Source of the DNA: Methanolobus sp.
Lineage (GTDB): Archaea; Halobacteriota; Methanosarcinia; Methanosarcinales; Methanosarcinaceae
Length of the DNA: 64,000 nucleotides
NCBI RefSeq assembly: GCF_016278365.1
Contig: NZ_JADQBZ010000006.1
Span: forward strand, 62,001-126,000
Direction: 5' to 3'
The notes below the pieces were generated by a model that searched no databases, was not told where the DNA came from, and saw only the letters and a program-made list of their open reading frames with translations. Positions 46,856 through 56,380 of the stretch are shown in pieces. Within the stretch, counting starts at the first letter, position 1. Every line of letters begins with the position of its first letter. The position numbers and the translations under genes were made by a program.

Positions 46856-47524
46856 TCATATCTTCCAGCGGTTGACAAGTCTTGCAGTTATAGCCATGGA
46901 GAGCAGGGACACGGTCACGAGTATGATCACCAGCATGTTGGCAAGCTCATTGTTGCCCCCCTGAAAGGCGCTGTAAATGGAGATGGCCATTGTGTTCGTT
47001 CTTCCGGGAATGTTCCCTGCGACCATCAGGGTCGCACCGAATTCTCCCACTGCCCTTGCAAAGCTCAGGACTACACCTGCAAGTATTCCCTTTTTAGCAA
47101 GAGGGAGCGTGATGAAAAGCGCAGTCTCAAGTTCCTTTCTTCCCAGAGTGAATGCGGCATATTCAAAATCCCTGTCTACGGCCTCGATGGCTGCTGTGGT
47201 GGTCTTGACCATGAGGGGCAGGGATACGACAAATGCGGCTATGACTGCCACTTGCCAGGTGAACAGTAAACTAATACCTGTCAGGTCAAAAAGAACTTTA
47301 CCAATGACCCCGTTCTTTCCCAGAAGCATGATGAGAAGATAGCCGGTCACTGTTGGAGGGAGTACCATAGGTAGTGTGACCAGCACATCGACCAGCCACT
47401 TTCCCATGAATTCCCTTCTGGCCAGGATATAAGATATGATGGTACCCAGTATTGCCACTATGAGAGTGGATATTGCCGCTATCTTAAGTGTTATTACAAG
47501 GGGAAACCATACCTGTTCAAGCAT
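46856..47524 (-). CDS. modB: Molybdate/tungstate ABC transporter permease
   Basis: 222 residues with five to six transmembrane helices and the coupling-helix motif EYAAFTLGRKELETALFITLPLAKKGILAG (in short, the EAA-G loop). MPMVLPPTVTGYLL is typical of ModB. Stops 7 bases before the modC start and begins 6 bases after modA, indicating one transcript. Confidence 0.93.
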   Translation of the reverse strand: MLEQVWFPLVITLKIAAISTLIVAILGTIISYILARREFMGKWLVDVLVTLPMVLPPTVTGYLLIMLLGKNGVIGKVLFDLTGISLLFTWQVAVIAAFVVSLPLMVKTTTAAIEAVDRDFEYAAFTLGRKELETALFITLPLAKKGILAGVVLSFARAVGEFGATLMVAGNIPGRTNTMAISIYSAFQGGNNELANMLVIILVTVSLLSMAITARLVNRWKI

Positions 47525-47530
47525 TCGAGT

Positions 47531-48328
47531 TTATCCGTTATTAGGAATACTGAACCCATATTGTTCCAGTATGGATTTACCTCTTTCTCCTGTGACGAAA
47601 TCAATAAAGAGCTGGGATTCTTCACGGTGACTTGTGGATGAGACTACAGCTATGGGGTAGGTGATGGGGGTGCTTACTGGAACGGAAGTTACCACTTCAA
47701 TTGTGCCCGATTTAGCAGGTGACGCATCAGTTCCGAATACAAATCCGGCGTCAACTTCTCCACGTTCCACATAGACAAGTACCTGCTTAACATTCTCGCC
47801 CATAAGCATCTTGCCTGAGACGCTGTTCCATATTCCTGCATTGGTCATTGATTCCTTTGCATATTTGCCGGCGGGTACTGTCTCTGGATTTCCGATAGCT
47901 ATATTCTTCACTTCTGGCCTTTGCAGGCTTTCCATGCCGGTAATCCCAAATTCGTTATCCTTTGGAACGATTAACACTAACGAGTTTTCCACGAAATCCT
48001 CTCTTGTATCGTTATAGATGAAACCTCTGGAGGCGAGCATGTCCATCTGATCCTGAGCGGCTGAGGCAAACACATCTATGGGTGCTCCGCTCTCTATTTG
48101 TGACCGGAGCGTACCTGATGCCGCAAAATTGAAAACGACATCAATATCAGGATTCTCTGTTTCAAATTCCTCCTCCATAGCAGTGAAAGCCTCTGTTAGG
48201 CTTGCGGCGGCGGATACTGTAAGCGTGACCTGTGGTTGTTCTGTCTCTTTATCTGTGCATCCGCTTGCAAAAAGTACGATCGTCAATATGACTGCTATTG
48301 CCATAATCAGTTTTTTGTTTAATACCAT
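47531..48328 (-). CDS. modA: Molybdate/tungstate-binding lipoprotein
   Basis: 265 residues. Lipoprotein signal with lipobox ASGC (Cys near 24), then the ModA core LTVSAAASLTEAFTAM, NFAASGTLRSQIESGAP and DVFASAAQDQMD. Serines of the first motifs bind the oxyanion. It is the ModA rather than WtpA type by its SAAASL motif, so metal preference is not certain. First gene of modABC; a ModE-like palindrome lies 53 bases upstream of the ATG. Confidence 0.93.
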   Translation of the reverse strand: MVLNKKLIMAIAVILTIVLFASGCTDKETEQPQVTLTVSAAASLTEAFTAMEEEFETENPDIDVVFNFAASGTLRSQIESGAPIDVFASAAQDQMDMLASRGFIYNDTREDFVENSLVLIVPKDNEFGITGMESLQRPEVKNIAIGNPETVPAGKYAKESMTNAGIWNSVSGKMLMGENVKQVLVYVERGEVDAGFVFGTDASPAKSGTIEVVTSVPVSTPITYPIAVVSSTSHREESQLFIDFVTGERGKSILEQYGFSIPNNG

Positions 48329-48380
48329 GCTGATATCCTTCTTTTTATTGGCCAGAACAACGGTGGATTCGGTCTATCTC

Positions 48381-48404
48381 CGTTATGTTCTGTCATACAT
48401 AACG
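48381..48404. promoter_or_regulatory. ModE-like palindrome upstream of modABC
   Basis: CGTTATGT, eight-base spacer, ACATAACG: perfect 8-bp inverted repeat. Shape and outer bases match the known ModE operator (CGnTATAT, short spacer, ATATAnCG). It lies between the modA start and an A/T-rich stretch (48415-48435, likely TATA region). No modE gene is in the window. Confidence 0.62.
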
Positions 48405-48526
48405 CATATCTTCCTCTTTTTATTATAAATATTTTTCTAAAACATGATACTGTTAAGTTAAGGAGTATGCTTTAATATAAAAAAGAGAGTCTGCTAAATA
48501 CTAAGGATATAATAACATAATATCTG

Positions 48527-48552
48527 AAAAAAGTAGCAGCATCGAAGCTGCT
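48527..48552 (-). terminator. Terminator of the cyclophilin gene
   Basis: On the minus strand AGCAGC, six-base loop, GCTGCT begins 11 bases after the stop at 48563 and is followed by ACTTTTTT. Confidence 0.55.
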
Positions 48553-48562
48553 TCAAAAAGAG

Positions 48563-48994
48563 TTATTCTTCAACAACAGTGACTTTCTTCATCACGTCTT
48601 TTGGCTTAATCTTGTTCACGACATCCATGCTTTCGATGACCTGACCGAAGACAGTGTGTATGCCGTCAAGATGTGGCTGTGGGGAGTGAGTGATGAAGAA
48701 CTGGCTGCCGCCTGTATCCTTGCCGGCGTGTGCCATTGAGAGCGCACCCTTGCCGTGCTTGCGCGGATTACCTTTTGTTTCGCACTTGATGCTGTAACCC
48801 GGTCCACCGGTACCATCGCCCTTGGGGCATCCACCCTGAATCACGAAGTTAGGCAGGACCCTGTGGAAACTGAGCCCATCATAAAATCCTTTCTTTATCA
48901 GTTTCTCAAAGTTCTCTACGGTCTTTGGCGCATCCTTCTCGAACAATTCCAGTACAATATTGCCTTTCTCAGTTTCAATGATCGCTTTCTTCAT
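48563..48994 (-). CDS. Cyclophilin-type peptidyl-prolyl isomerase
   Basis: 143 residues from ATG 48994, preceded by AAGGTG at good spacing (the frame also has a GTG at 49003). Short cyclophilin with the catalytic and cyclosporin-site residues: [38 protein letters not shown] and [11 protein letters not shown]. Cytosolic foldase. Single gene. Confidence 0.94.
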   Translation of the reverse strand: MKKAIIETEKGNIVLELFEKDAPKTVENFEKLIKKGFYDGLSFHRVLPNFVIQGGCPKGDGTGGPGYSIKCETKGNPRKHGKGALSMAHAGKDTGGSQFFITHSPQPHLDGIHTVFGQVIESMDVVNKIKPKDVMKKVTVVEE

Positions 48995-49190
48995 AAGTTT
49001 CACCTTTTGGCTAGATTAACAGAAGTAACCGATTTAAGTATTGTGCAAGAGATAGTTCAAATTTATTTGAATCTCATATATGCCTTCTTTTTATATATTT
49101 AATATGCATATATTATAGTATAGTGTCGACCATCAAAAATCGAAAGATTAAAATCTATTCCCAGTAGCTCAATCACTCACAGGTGTCTAT

Positions 49191-52100
49191 ATGAAGTGCC
49201 CCAATAAATTTATCTATGCCTCTATCATTTTTCTTGCCATCAGTCTATCCGCTTTAGCTTTGGATGTCGAGATGCTTACAACGGACATGCAGAGTAACTC
49301 CGGTGAACCCGTGGATGTCATTGTGAGAGTAACAAATAATTCAACTCCTATGAATAACACCCTCGTAAACTTCACAACTACATTTGGTATACTCAATTCA
49401 TCATCTGCGTACACCGACGTATACGGCATTGCGGCAATACAGCTAAATTCCAGTGTGTCTGGAGCCGCACAGGTCAATGCAAGCGCAGGCACTTCGTATA
49501 ATCTAACAAATATAACTTTTCTTCCCCTGGCCGCCAGTTCAATTCTGGTAGATGTCGATTATCCCGTAAATGTTGCGGGCAATATCACAAATATTACTTT
49601 TACCCCTGTGGATATTTTTGGCAATACCAATTCAAGTGAGCTGATATATCTGGAAATTAACATAAGCGACTATTCGGAAATTGTAACACTTTCAATAAGT
49701 CCCGGGAACATAACACACCTTGAAATCATTCCCGAAGGCTCAGCAGGTGTAAACTGGACCGCTCTGGAGATACTTGCCAATCCTGTAACCGGAAATGCTG
49801 TTCTGAGCCTGAACTCTACCATTGCAGGCAATATTAACATCACATCGACAACCGGTTCAGCTTCCAACTTTACGGAATTGGTGTTCATTCCAGGGGAACC
49901 CTCACGGATCGGAGCTGTATACAACGATGAATATACAGTGAACACGACCTCCAGTATGTATGTACGTCTTTATGATATCTATGACAATCCTACACCAAAT
50001 ATCAATCTCAATTTCAGTTTGACATCTCCTGAAAACACTGCCTACAACAGTCCTGTGGAATATAACTCTGCGGGACTTGCCTATTATAATGGGACCACGG
50101 ATCCCAGCGGGCAATTTGCCAATATTTTCAGGACCGATAAAAGAGCAGGTGCAAACATAATTAACATAGTTGTTGCGAATACTTCACTTCAGGGCAACAT
50201 TACTATAACTGGGATTGCAGACGAGATCGATAATTTGTATCTCTCACATAATCCCGGACTTGCTCTTTCCAATAACAAGGATTCCTATGTCCTCTCAGCC
50301 CGGCCGATAGATCAGTTCTTAAATCCAATATTGCCTCGCACAACCCCTATTAAAGAACTGGTCCGGTTCACAACAGCTAGTGGTTATCTTGTGCTGATAC
50401 CTTTAAACAACCAGGGGCAGGCAAATACTATAGTTGGTCCTACTCCTTATGTTGAGTCTCTCACAATAACAGCGACCTACAGGGATGCTTCTGGTTATAC
50501 TAATTTCACAAACAGCACCACTCTCTATTTTGTGGCTGGCTCTTTATATCTGCTGGACTTGTATTCGGTTCCAAATGCCATACTTGCACAGGGATTGAAT
50601 GGTAATCATGAAGCTACTGTCTCCCTTGTCGCACTGGACGAATGGGGCCATGCACTCCCTGGCATTTCTGTGGCTCTCAATAATACCAATACGACAGTTG
50701 GTACCCTGGCAGTCAGTGGTGTCAATGCTACGAATATTATTAATGTGACAACAGATGCCAATGGGAAGGTAAAAGCCTCCTTCTTAGGCAATGTTTCCGG
50801 AAATGCGACAATCCTGGCTACCAGTGGCAGCATCAACACCTCGATAAATATAAGCGTGAAGTCCGAGCCTTTCATGAGCGTGACACTGGATGTGAAACCA
50901 TCCAATGTAACATCCGGTGGTACTGTGAACGTAACAACGATCATCTCAATAGAAGGAGAACTCCCGATCATACGACCTGCAGCAAGTGCAATGCTGGTCC
51001 TTGACCGCTCAGGAAGTATGGACCCTGACTATTATGCGGGAACTCCTCTGGATGTCGTGCTTGTTATTGACAGGTCGGGAAGTATGAAATTCTTGGGCAC
51101 TTCCCCTGAACAACCAATGACAGACGCTAAAATAGCTGCAGGAGAATTCGTAGACAACCTTGCATCCAATGCACAGGCAGGAGTGGTATCATTCTCGACT
51201 TCCAGCAGGATGGACATAGGAATGACCCTTCTCCATTCCTATAACAACAAGACCTCAGTAAAAGGTGTCATCGATGTCTTAGTAGCTGATGGTTCAACTG
51301 CTATGGGTGATGCAATGGCAGATGCGAATAACATGCTTATAAATGGACGCCCGGAGTCAAAAAAAGTAATGATCGTCTTAACAGACGGTGTCTCTAATGC
51401 TGGCTCGGATCGTGAAGGTCAAGCAGCCGTTACAACCGCAAAGGCAAATGGAATCACTATTTATACAATCGGTCTGGGTGAAACAAGTTATATTGATGAG
51501 CCTGTTCTTCAGCGCATAGCTTTTGAGACTGAAGGAATTTATTATAATGCACCCACAAGTGCAGAACTACGCGAGGTGTACAATTCAATCGCACAGGAAA
51601 TAAGCGATTACGATGTACGCTTCGTGGAATATGGGACAGAAGGTTTTACTCCATATGACTATACCTTTCAGGGTTCGATAGACCCGCAGGAATCCGTTGG
51701 GATACAGGAATATGTGCTCAAATTCCAAGGGTATGATTTGGATACTGTCTTCAATGCTGGGAGCCAGTATGGTGGTTCGAGTGCAGGAGAATGCCTCATT
51801 CAAATAAATGGGGCAAACTTTACATTGATTCCTTCATCAAACACTCCAAGTGCCAATAATGTATGGGTGAATTATGAATATAATATTACTGCTCACCTAG
51901 CTTCAGGTTCTAACACAGTAACTTTCTATGATTATTATGCATATTTAGGTAATGGCGACTGGACTAGCCGGATTAGGAATGTAGAGCTATTCAGGAATGG
52001 TACTAGAATTGCATATCATCCCACAGATACTGATCTGAGTCGATTTGGTTATGAATGTAGCCTGAATCTAGTTAAGCCCTTTGAAGAAACACTCCTTATT

Positions 52101-55100
52101 AATGAGACGATTAATGACCTTAAAGTCCAACTTGATTGGGAAGACAGCGTTAATGACCTTTCTCTCCAATTAACAAGTCCATCTGGAATAGTTTATGGTT
52201 TAAGTAATGATACAACCGGATACTATTCAAACGGCGATACTTCCATATATATATGGATACAGCCATTGTCTTACATTTATCCGGATGATGATGCAGATAC
52301 TGTGGAAAAAGGCAACTGGACGGTAACTGTTGAAGGCACTGATCTAGGTGATTTTACCATTTCTACATACATAGATAAGATGAGCGCAGCCAAGTTATCA
52401 TCTCACGCATTCATTTCCAGTTTTGATGAAAGCCGCGGAGACAAGGCAGGACTTGCTCTTTACAGTATTGGTAATGTTTCACTTACCGACAGCCAGGCAA
52501 GTTATCTGCTTGACAATGGTAGCTGGGCTGGTTACTTCACTGTCCAGACAAACGGGATTTATTCTTTTGATATCTCATGGGATGACACCTCCGAAATGAA
52601 TGTTTCGCTTTATGAAGGCATAGATTTGCTGAATTCTTCAACTATTAACACAGGTGTTTGCCAGATAAGCTCTCCTTTGTATGTTGGAAAAACCTATCTT
52701 CTGGAAATAGCCAAGGGTCCTTATTCGGGTACTGATACTCATTTCACTGTTGATGTTTCAAGTTCTCCTCTGGATACCATTATGACCACTTACTACGATG
52801 GTAGTGATGAGAGTGGAAAAGGTACACCTCGTTTCAGGACATGGGAAGGTTCACAATGGTCCATGGAAAGTTATTCTAATTTCATAGATGGTGTACCGTA
52901 TTTTGTGCTTCTTGAGCCAAGTCCCGTAAGGGATGAGATTATAATGGTGACAGGTGATGATCAAAATGATGTCAATGCACAGATATGGGACGGAAACTCT
53001 TGGAGTTCAGTACAGGAGCTTAGCACTAAGCTGAGTTCAAGCGTAAGAAGGGGTTTTGACGTAAAGTATGAGCAAGAGTCAGGTGATGCTGTTGTAGTCT
53101 ATATGAACGTAAACAAGTATTCTAATGTGCCATTATATAGGGTCTGGAATAGCTCTTCTTGGGGTTCAGAGGCTGCAGTAGATTCTTCAAACACAGGTGC
53201 AGGTACTATCCAATGGATGAGACTTGAAGCAAAACCAAATTCAGATGAGATGGTTCTTGTGACCCTTGACAGTTCTAGAGATATACGTGCACAGGTATGG
53301 GATGGCGACTCATGGGGCAATGTTACTCAGATAACTAACAATGCCAGAACTGCAAATTACCAGTGCTTTGATGTAATTTACGAACAAGGTACAGGCAGAG
53401 CTATGGTGGTATGGGCTGATTCAAATAAAGTCCGATATCGTATCTGGAATGGTATTTCCTGGGAAAGTGGACAGGACCTCTATTCATTCTCCAATGATGT
53501 CTACTGGATAAAACTGGCAGCTGATCCGAATTCAGAAAGAGTTATATTAGGTTCTCAGGACGAAGCTTATGATGTTTATGTTGGTGTCTGGGATGGTTCT
53601 TCGTGGCCTTCTTCACAATTAGGAAGGATTGAGGATAACACATACCGCACTGATGTCAGATCATTTGATGTAGCATTTGAACAACAGACCGGTAAAGGAA
53701 TAGTAGTATGGGGTGATCGAAGTACCGTTCCAAAATATCGTACTTGGTCCGGTTCTTGGAGCAGCGAGTCATCAGCACTTGATCTGGGCAGCAGTGGTTA
53801 TACCAGGTGGGTACAGCTAACTCCTGATCCGATTTCAAATGAGGTATTCCTTATGACATCTGATGGCAATACTGATCTGAATATCCAGAAATGGTCTGGC
53901 TCTTCCTTTATTTCCACTGCGCAGGTTGAACCTTCTTCCACATGGAACTACGAGTGTTTCGACATTGTATTCTCTACACAGGAAGCGTCTGTTGAAAGTA
54001 CTCCTGTCTCCTGGAGTGGGTGGACTGCCGGCGTCACATCAACCCTTGAAAATGACTCCATTTCCCATCTGAGCAATGCGATAGATACAATCACTGCCGA
54101 CGGACTGACAGCTATAGATGAGGGATTGTACGTTGCCAATAATGAACTCTCCTCAGTGGATGGCAATTCCACGATTGTCATCATGACAGACGGCATTGAT
54201 AATGCAGGTTATCACTCCCTGCTGGAGGAAGCATACAGGGCAAAAGCCAACAACACCACGATCTATACAGTAGGTTTCGGTAACACCGAGTCTGAGGTTG
54301 ACTCTATACTTGCCGAAATTGCAAGTATCACCGGTGGTGAATACTATTTCGCTCCGAACTCAAGTGTCCTTAAGGAGATCTTCACGGGAATAGCAATGCA
54401 GATTACGAACTTCTCGGCAGGCGGACCGGAATTGAACCTACATGTTCCTTACAATTATGTATCTCCAATGGCCGTGGCGAAGGTCACCTATGTAACTGGA
54501 AGCAGCAATGCCACAACAGGTAATCTGACTCAGTTCGATATCCCTATACCTCCCGGAAGGAACAATGCCGAGCCTGCAATCACAACATCCGGTACCATGT
54601 CCATTTTTGAATGGAAGCTGCCGACACTGGGTCCTGGTGACAAGTGGGGTATATGGTATCAGATGAAAGTGGAAGGTGCGGGTTATGTGCCTCTGATACT
54701 GCCATCATCCACGATTACGTATACTGATTTGAGCGGTGAGAACATCACCATCTATATTCCCAGTGCGGGAGGCATGCCTGTCGGAGGAGGAGGTGGTTTA
54801 AGTCCCTTGTCGTATTCTCTGGGAGAATTGTTAGTAGTACCTGACCATTCCGTGCTGCAGATAGGCGAATCCACAAATATAACCTTAACAGTAAATGATA
54901 TTACCGGGAATGCCAGTTTTGCCTATGTGGTGCTTCACACAAGTCTTGGATCCTTCACCAATTATAATACTTCGTACGGTATGACTCCCATAAACGCTAC
55001 TGTCATTGGTTCAGACCATGTTAATTTCACGAGTCAGATAGCAGGTAAAGCCTATATCACTGCCTACGCGTATAATACAAACAATGTAAGTGATATGCTC

Positions 55101-55154
55101 AACGAGAGCGAATTGATATTAGTAAGGCCCAAGGGGATGATAACTATCAGTTAA
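49191..55154 (+). CDS. Giant secreted surface protein with interrupted vWA domain and propeller
   Basis: 1987 residues. Signal peptide 1-23 (cleavage after ALA). Residues 25-590 are tandem Ig/Big-1-like domains with many N-glycosylation sequons. A vWA MIDAS motif, LDRSGSM with D605, is followed only 22 residues later by a second one, IDRSGSM with D627, that starts a complete vWA (627-800; T703; TDGVSNAG). Next come a sugar-binding-like domain (about 815-950), a P-domain-like region (about 955-1070), a PPC-like domain (about 1085-1190), and about 1195-1605 a propeller of two alternating blade types. The C-terminal half of another vWA, without MIDAS start, follows (1605-1745; T1640; MTDGIDNAG), then a glycine hinge (GGGGGL) and an Ig-like end. 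No C-terminal helix is present. Probably an adhesin or S-layer-associated protein. Confidence 0.88.
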   Translation: MKCPNKFIYASIIFLAISLSALALDVEMLTTDMQSNSGEPVDVIVRVTNNSTPMNNTLVNFTTTFGILNSSSAYTDVYGIAAIQLNSSVSGAAQVNASAGTSYNLTNITFLPLAASSILVDVDYPVNVAGNITNITFTPVDIFGNTNSSELIYLEINISDYSEIVTLSISPGNITHLEIIPEGSAGVNWTALEILANPVTGNAVLSLNSTIAGNINITSTTGSASNFTELVFIPGEPSRIGAVYNDEYTVNTTSSMYVRLYDIYDNPTPNINLNFSLTSPENTAYNSPVEYNSAGLAYYNGTTDPSGQFANIFRTDKRAGANIINIVVANTSLQGNITITGIADEIDNLYLSHNPGLALSNNKDSYVLSARPIDQFLNPILPRTTPIKELVRFTTASGYLVLIPLNNQGQANTIVGPTPYVESLTITATYRDASGYTNFTNSTTLYFVAGSLYLLDLYSVPNAILAQGLNGNHEATVSLVALDEWGHALPGISVALNNTNTTVGTLAVSGVNATNIINVTTDANGKVKASFLGNVSGNATILATSGSINTSINISVKSEPFMSVTLDVKPSNVTSGGTVNVTTIISIEGELPIIRPAASAMLVLDRSGSMDPDYYAGTPLDVVLVIDRSGSMKFLGTSPEQPMTDAKIAAGEFVDNLASNAQAGVVSFSTSSRMDIGMTLLHSYNNKTSVKGVIDVLVADGSTAMGDAMADANNMLINGRPESKKVMIVLTDGVSNAGSDREGQAAVTTAKANGITIYTIGLGETSYIDEPVLQRIAFETEGIYYNAPTSAELREVYNSIAQEISDYDVRFVEYGTEGFTPYDYTFQGSIDPQESVGIQEYVLKFQGYDLDTVFNAGSQYGGSSAGECLIQINGANFTLIPSSNTPSANNVWVNYEYNITAHLASGSNTVTFYDYYAYLGNGDWTSRIRNVELFRNGTRIAYHPTDTDLSRFGYECSLNLVKPFEETLLINETINDLKVQLDWEDSVNDLSLQLTSPSGIVYGLSNDTTGYYSNGDTSIYIWIQPLSYIYPDDDADTVEKGNWTVTVEGTDLGDFTISTYIDKMSAAKLSSHAFISSFDESRGDKAGLALYSIGNVSLTDSQASYLLDNGSWAGYFTVQTNGIYSFDISWDDTSEMNVSLYEGIDLLNSSTINTGVCQISSPLYVGKTYLLEIAKGPYSGTDTHFTVDVSSSPLDTIMTTYYDGSDESGKGTPRFRTWEGSQWSMESYSNFIDGVPYFVLLEPSPVRDEIIMVTGDDQNDVNAQIWDGNSWSSVQELSTKLSSSVRRGFDVKYEQESGDAVVVYMNVNKYSNVPLYRVWNSSSWGSEAAVDSSNTGAGTIQWMRLEAKPNSDEMVLVTLDSSRDIRAQVWDGDSWGNVTQITNNARTANYQCFDVIYEQGTGRAMVVWADSNKVRYRIWNGISWESGQDLYSFSNDVYWIKLAADPNSERVILGSQDEAYDVYVGVWDGSSWPSSQLGRIEDNTYRTDVRSFDVAFEQQTGKGIVVWGDRSTVPKYRTWSGSWSSESSALDLGSSGYTRWVQLTPDPISNEVFLMTSDGNTDLNIQKWSGSSFISTAQVEPSSTWNYECFDIVFSTQEASVESTPVSWSGWTAGVTSTLENDSISHLSNAIDTITADGLTAIDEGLYVANNELSSVDGNSTIVIMTDGIDNAGYHSLLEEAYRAKANNTTIYTVGFGNTESEVDSILAEIASITGGEYYFAPNSSVLKEIFTGIAMQITNFSAGGPELNLHVPYNYVSPMAVAKVTYVTGSSNATTGNLTQFDIPIPPGRNNAEPAITTSGTMSIFEWKLPTLGPGDKWGIWYQMKVEGAGYVPLILPSSTITYTDLSGENITIYIPSAGGMPVGGGGGLSPLSYSLGELLVVPDHSVLQIGESTNITLTVNDITGNASFAYVVLHTSLGSFTNYNTSYGMTPINATVIGSDHVNFTSQIAGKAYITAYAYNTNNVSDMLNESELILVRPKGMITIS

Positions 55155-55434
55155 CATCTCTTATTGAAAGTCCATTTCTTTTTTTATACAATGAGTGGGA
55201 CATGGTCTTTGTAAATCCATTCCTATTATTATTCTTTTTCGCAACTGTTCTTCTGTCATCTTTTTCGATAATCTTCTGTATTCTCATTCTGCTGTTTTTG
55301 CGGGCACTATTAAGTTGTCTTCTCATTATGATTATCATGACAACTTACTGCACTATTTAGTAAAGTTTATATTCTCATAAAATAACTCCGGCATAATAGT
55401 ACAAACATTATGTACGTAATATGGTGGTATAAGT

Positions 55435-56313
55435 ATGGTAAAAAGAATCATAAGTGATGTGTTCAGGCACGTGCCTGTCAGAGTGCTGGCCCTTGCCATA
55501 GTGGCATTTGTGGCAATGAGTCTTCCGGCATCTGCATGTTATATTGGCGATCTTGTATGGAATGATCTCAATGGGAATGGTATCCAGGATGCTGGGGAAC
55601 CAGGTATTAAGGGTGTAGAGGTAAAACTTTACAAGTCAACTGGCGGGAGTTCCATCGCGACAACTACGACCAACTCTAATGGTTACTACAAATTCGCCGT
55701 TAATAACAATAAAGACTATAAGGTCAAGTTCATTCTGCCTTCAGGATATCTATTTTCCCCAATTGACCAGGGCACAGATGACAAGAAAGACAGTGATGCA
55801 GGCACAAATGGCTTGACTTCTGTTATCAAGATCAGGAATAGTAAAGATAACTGCACCATTGATGCAGGTATATACAAGCCAGCAAGTGTTGGTAACTTTG
55901 TATGGGAAGACAAGAACAACAATGGTATCCAGGATGTTGGTGAGCCTGCGATTGAAGAAGTTGAAGTCAGGCTCTACAAGTGTGATGGGGAATTTGTTGC
56001 AAACACAACAACAGATAGCATTGGATACTATATATTCACTGGACTTGCACCAGGCAGCTACTATATGGAATTTGTAAAGCCTACCGGATCGGTTTTTGCT
56101 CCACAGGGGCAGGGCAGCACAGCAATTGACAGTGATGCAGACGAATTCGGGAAAACAGATTGCTTTGCACTTATCTCAGGGCAGTACTATGATGACATAG
56201 ATGCAGGAATTTACTTCCCGCCCGAACAGGAGATCCCTGAGTTCCCGACAATCGCCCTGCCGGTTGCAGCGATCCTCGGTCTTGCATTCATAATGCAGCG
56301 CAAGAACGAATAA
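55435..56313 (+). CDS. SdrD-like B-domain surface protein with PEF-CTERM signal
   Basis: 292 residues. Signal peptide about 1-35. Two SdrD B-like repeats (about 37-148 and 152-262) share the opening G(D/N)xVWxDxNxNGIQDxGEP, a calcium-binding type loop, and a DAGIY end. The C-terminus IPEFPTIALPVAAILGLAF plus QRKNE is a classical PEF-CTERM sorting signal, which is processed by an archaeosortase (type C) and attached to the envelope. No archaeosortase is in the window. TATA-like ATTATGTACGTAATATGG context before ATG 55435. Cys at 36 and 119 could form a disulfide. Confidence 0.93.
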   Translation: MVKRIISDVFRHVPVRVLALAIVAFVAMSLPASACYIGDLVWNDLNGNGIQDAGEPGIKGVEVKLYKSTGGSSIATTTTNSNGYYKFAVNNNKDYKVKFILPSGYLFSPIDQGTDDKKDSDAGTNGLTSVIKIRNSKDNCTIDAGIYKPASVGNFVWEDKNNNGIQDVGEPAIEEVEVRLYKCDGEFVANTTTDSIGYYIFTGLAPGSYYMEFVKPTGSVFAPQGQGSTAIDSDADEFGKTDCFALISGQYYDDIDAGIYFPPEQEIPEFPTIALPVAAILGLAFIMQRKNE

Positions 56314-56317
56314 GTCC

Positions 56318-56340
56318 AAAAGGAGTAAATACTCCTTTTT
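56318..56340 (+). terminator. Hairpin after the PEF-CTERM gene
   Basis: AAAAGGAGT, loop AAAT, ACTCCTTTTT is a perfect 9-bp stem directly after the stop, continuing into a T/C-rich run to 56356. Confidence 0.65.
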
Positions 56341-56380
56341 CTCTTCTCTTTTTTCTTAACTGCGATCAAAGTGTTCGCAA

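Noticed and set aside
55155-55434. Short frames on both strands between the two surface genes
   Set aside because: No ribosome-binding site or protein-like composition; the region looks like terminator plus promoter.
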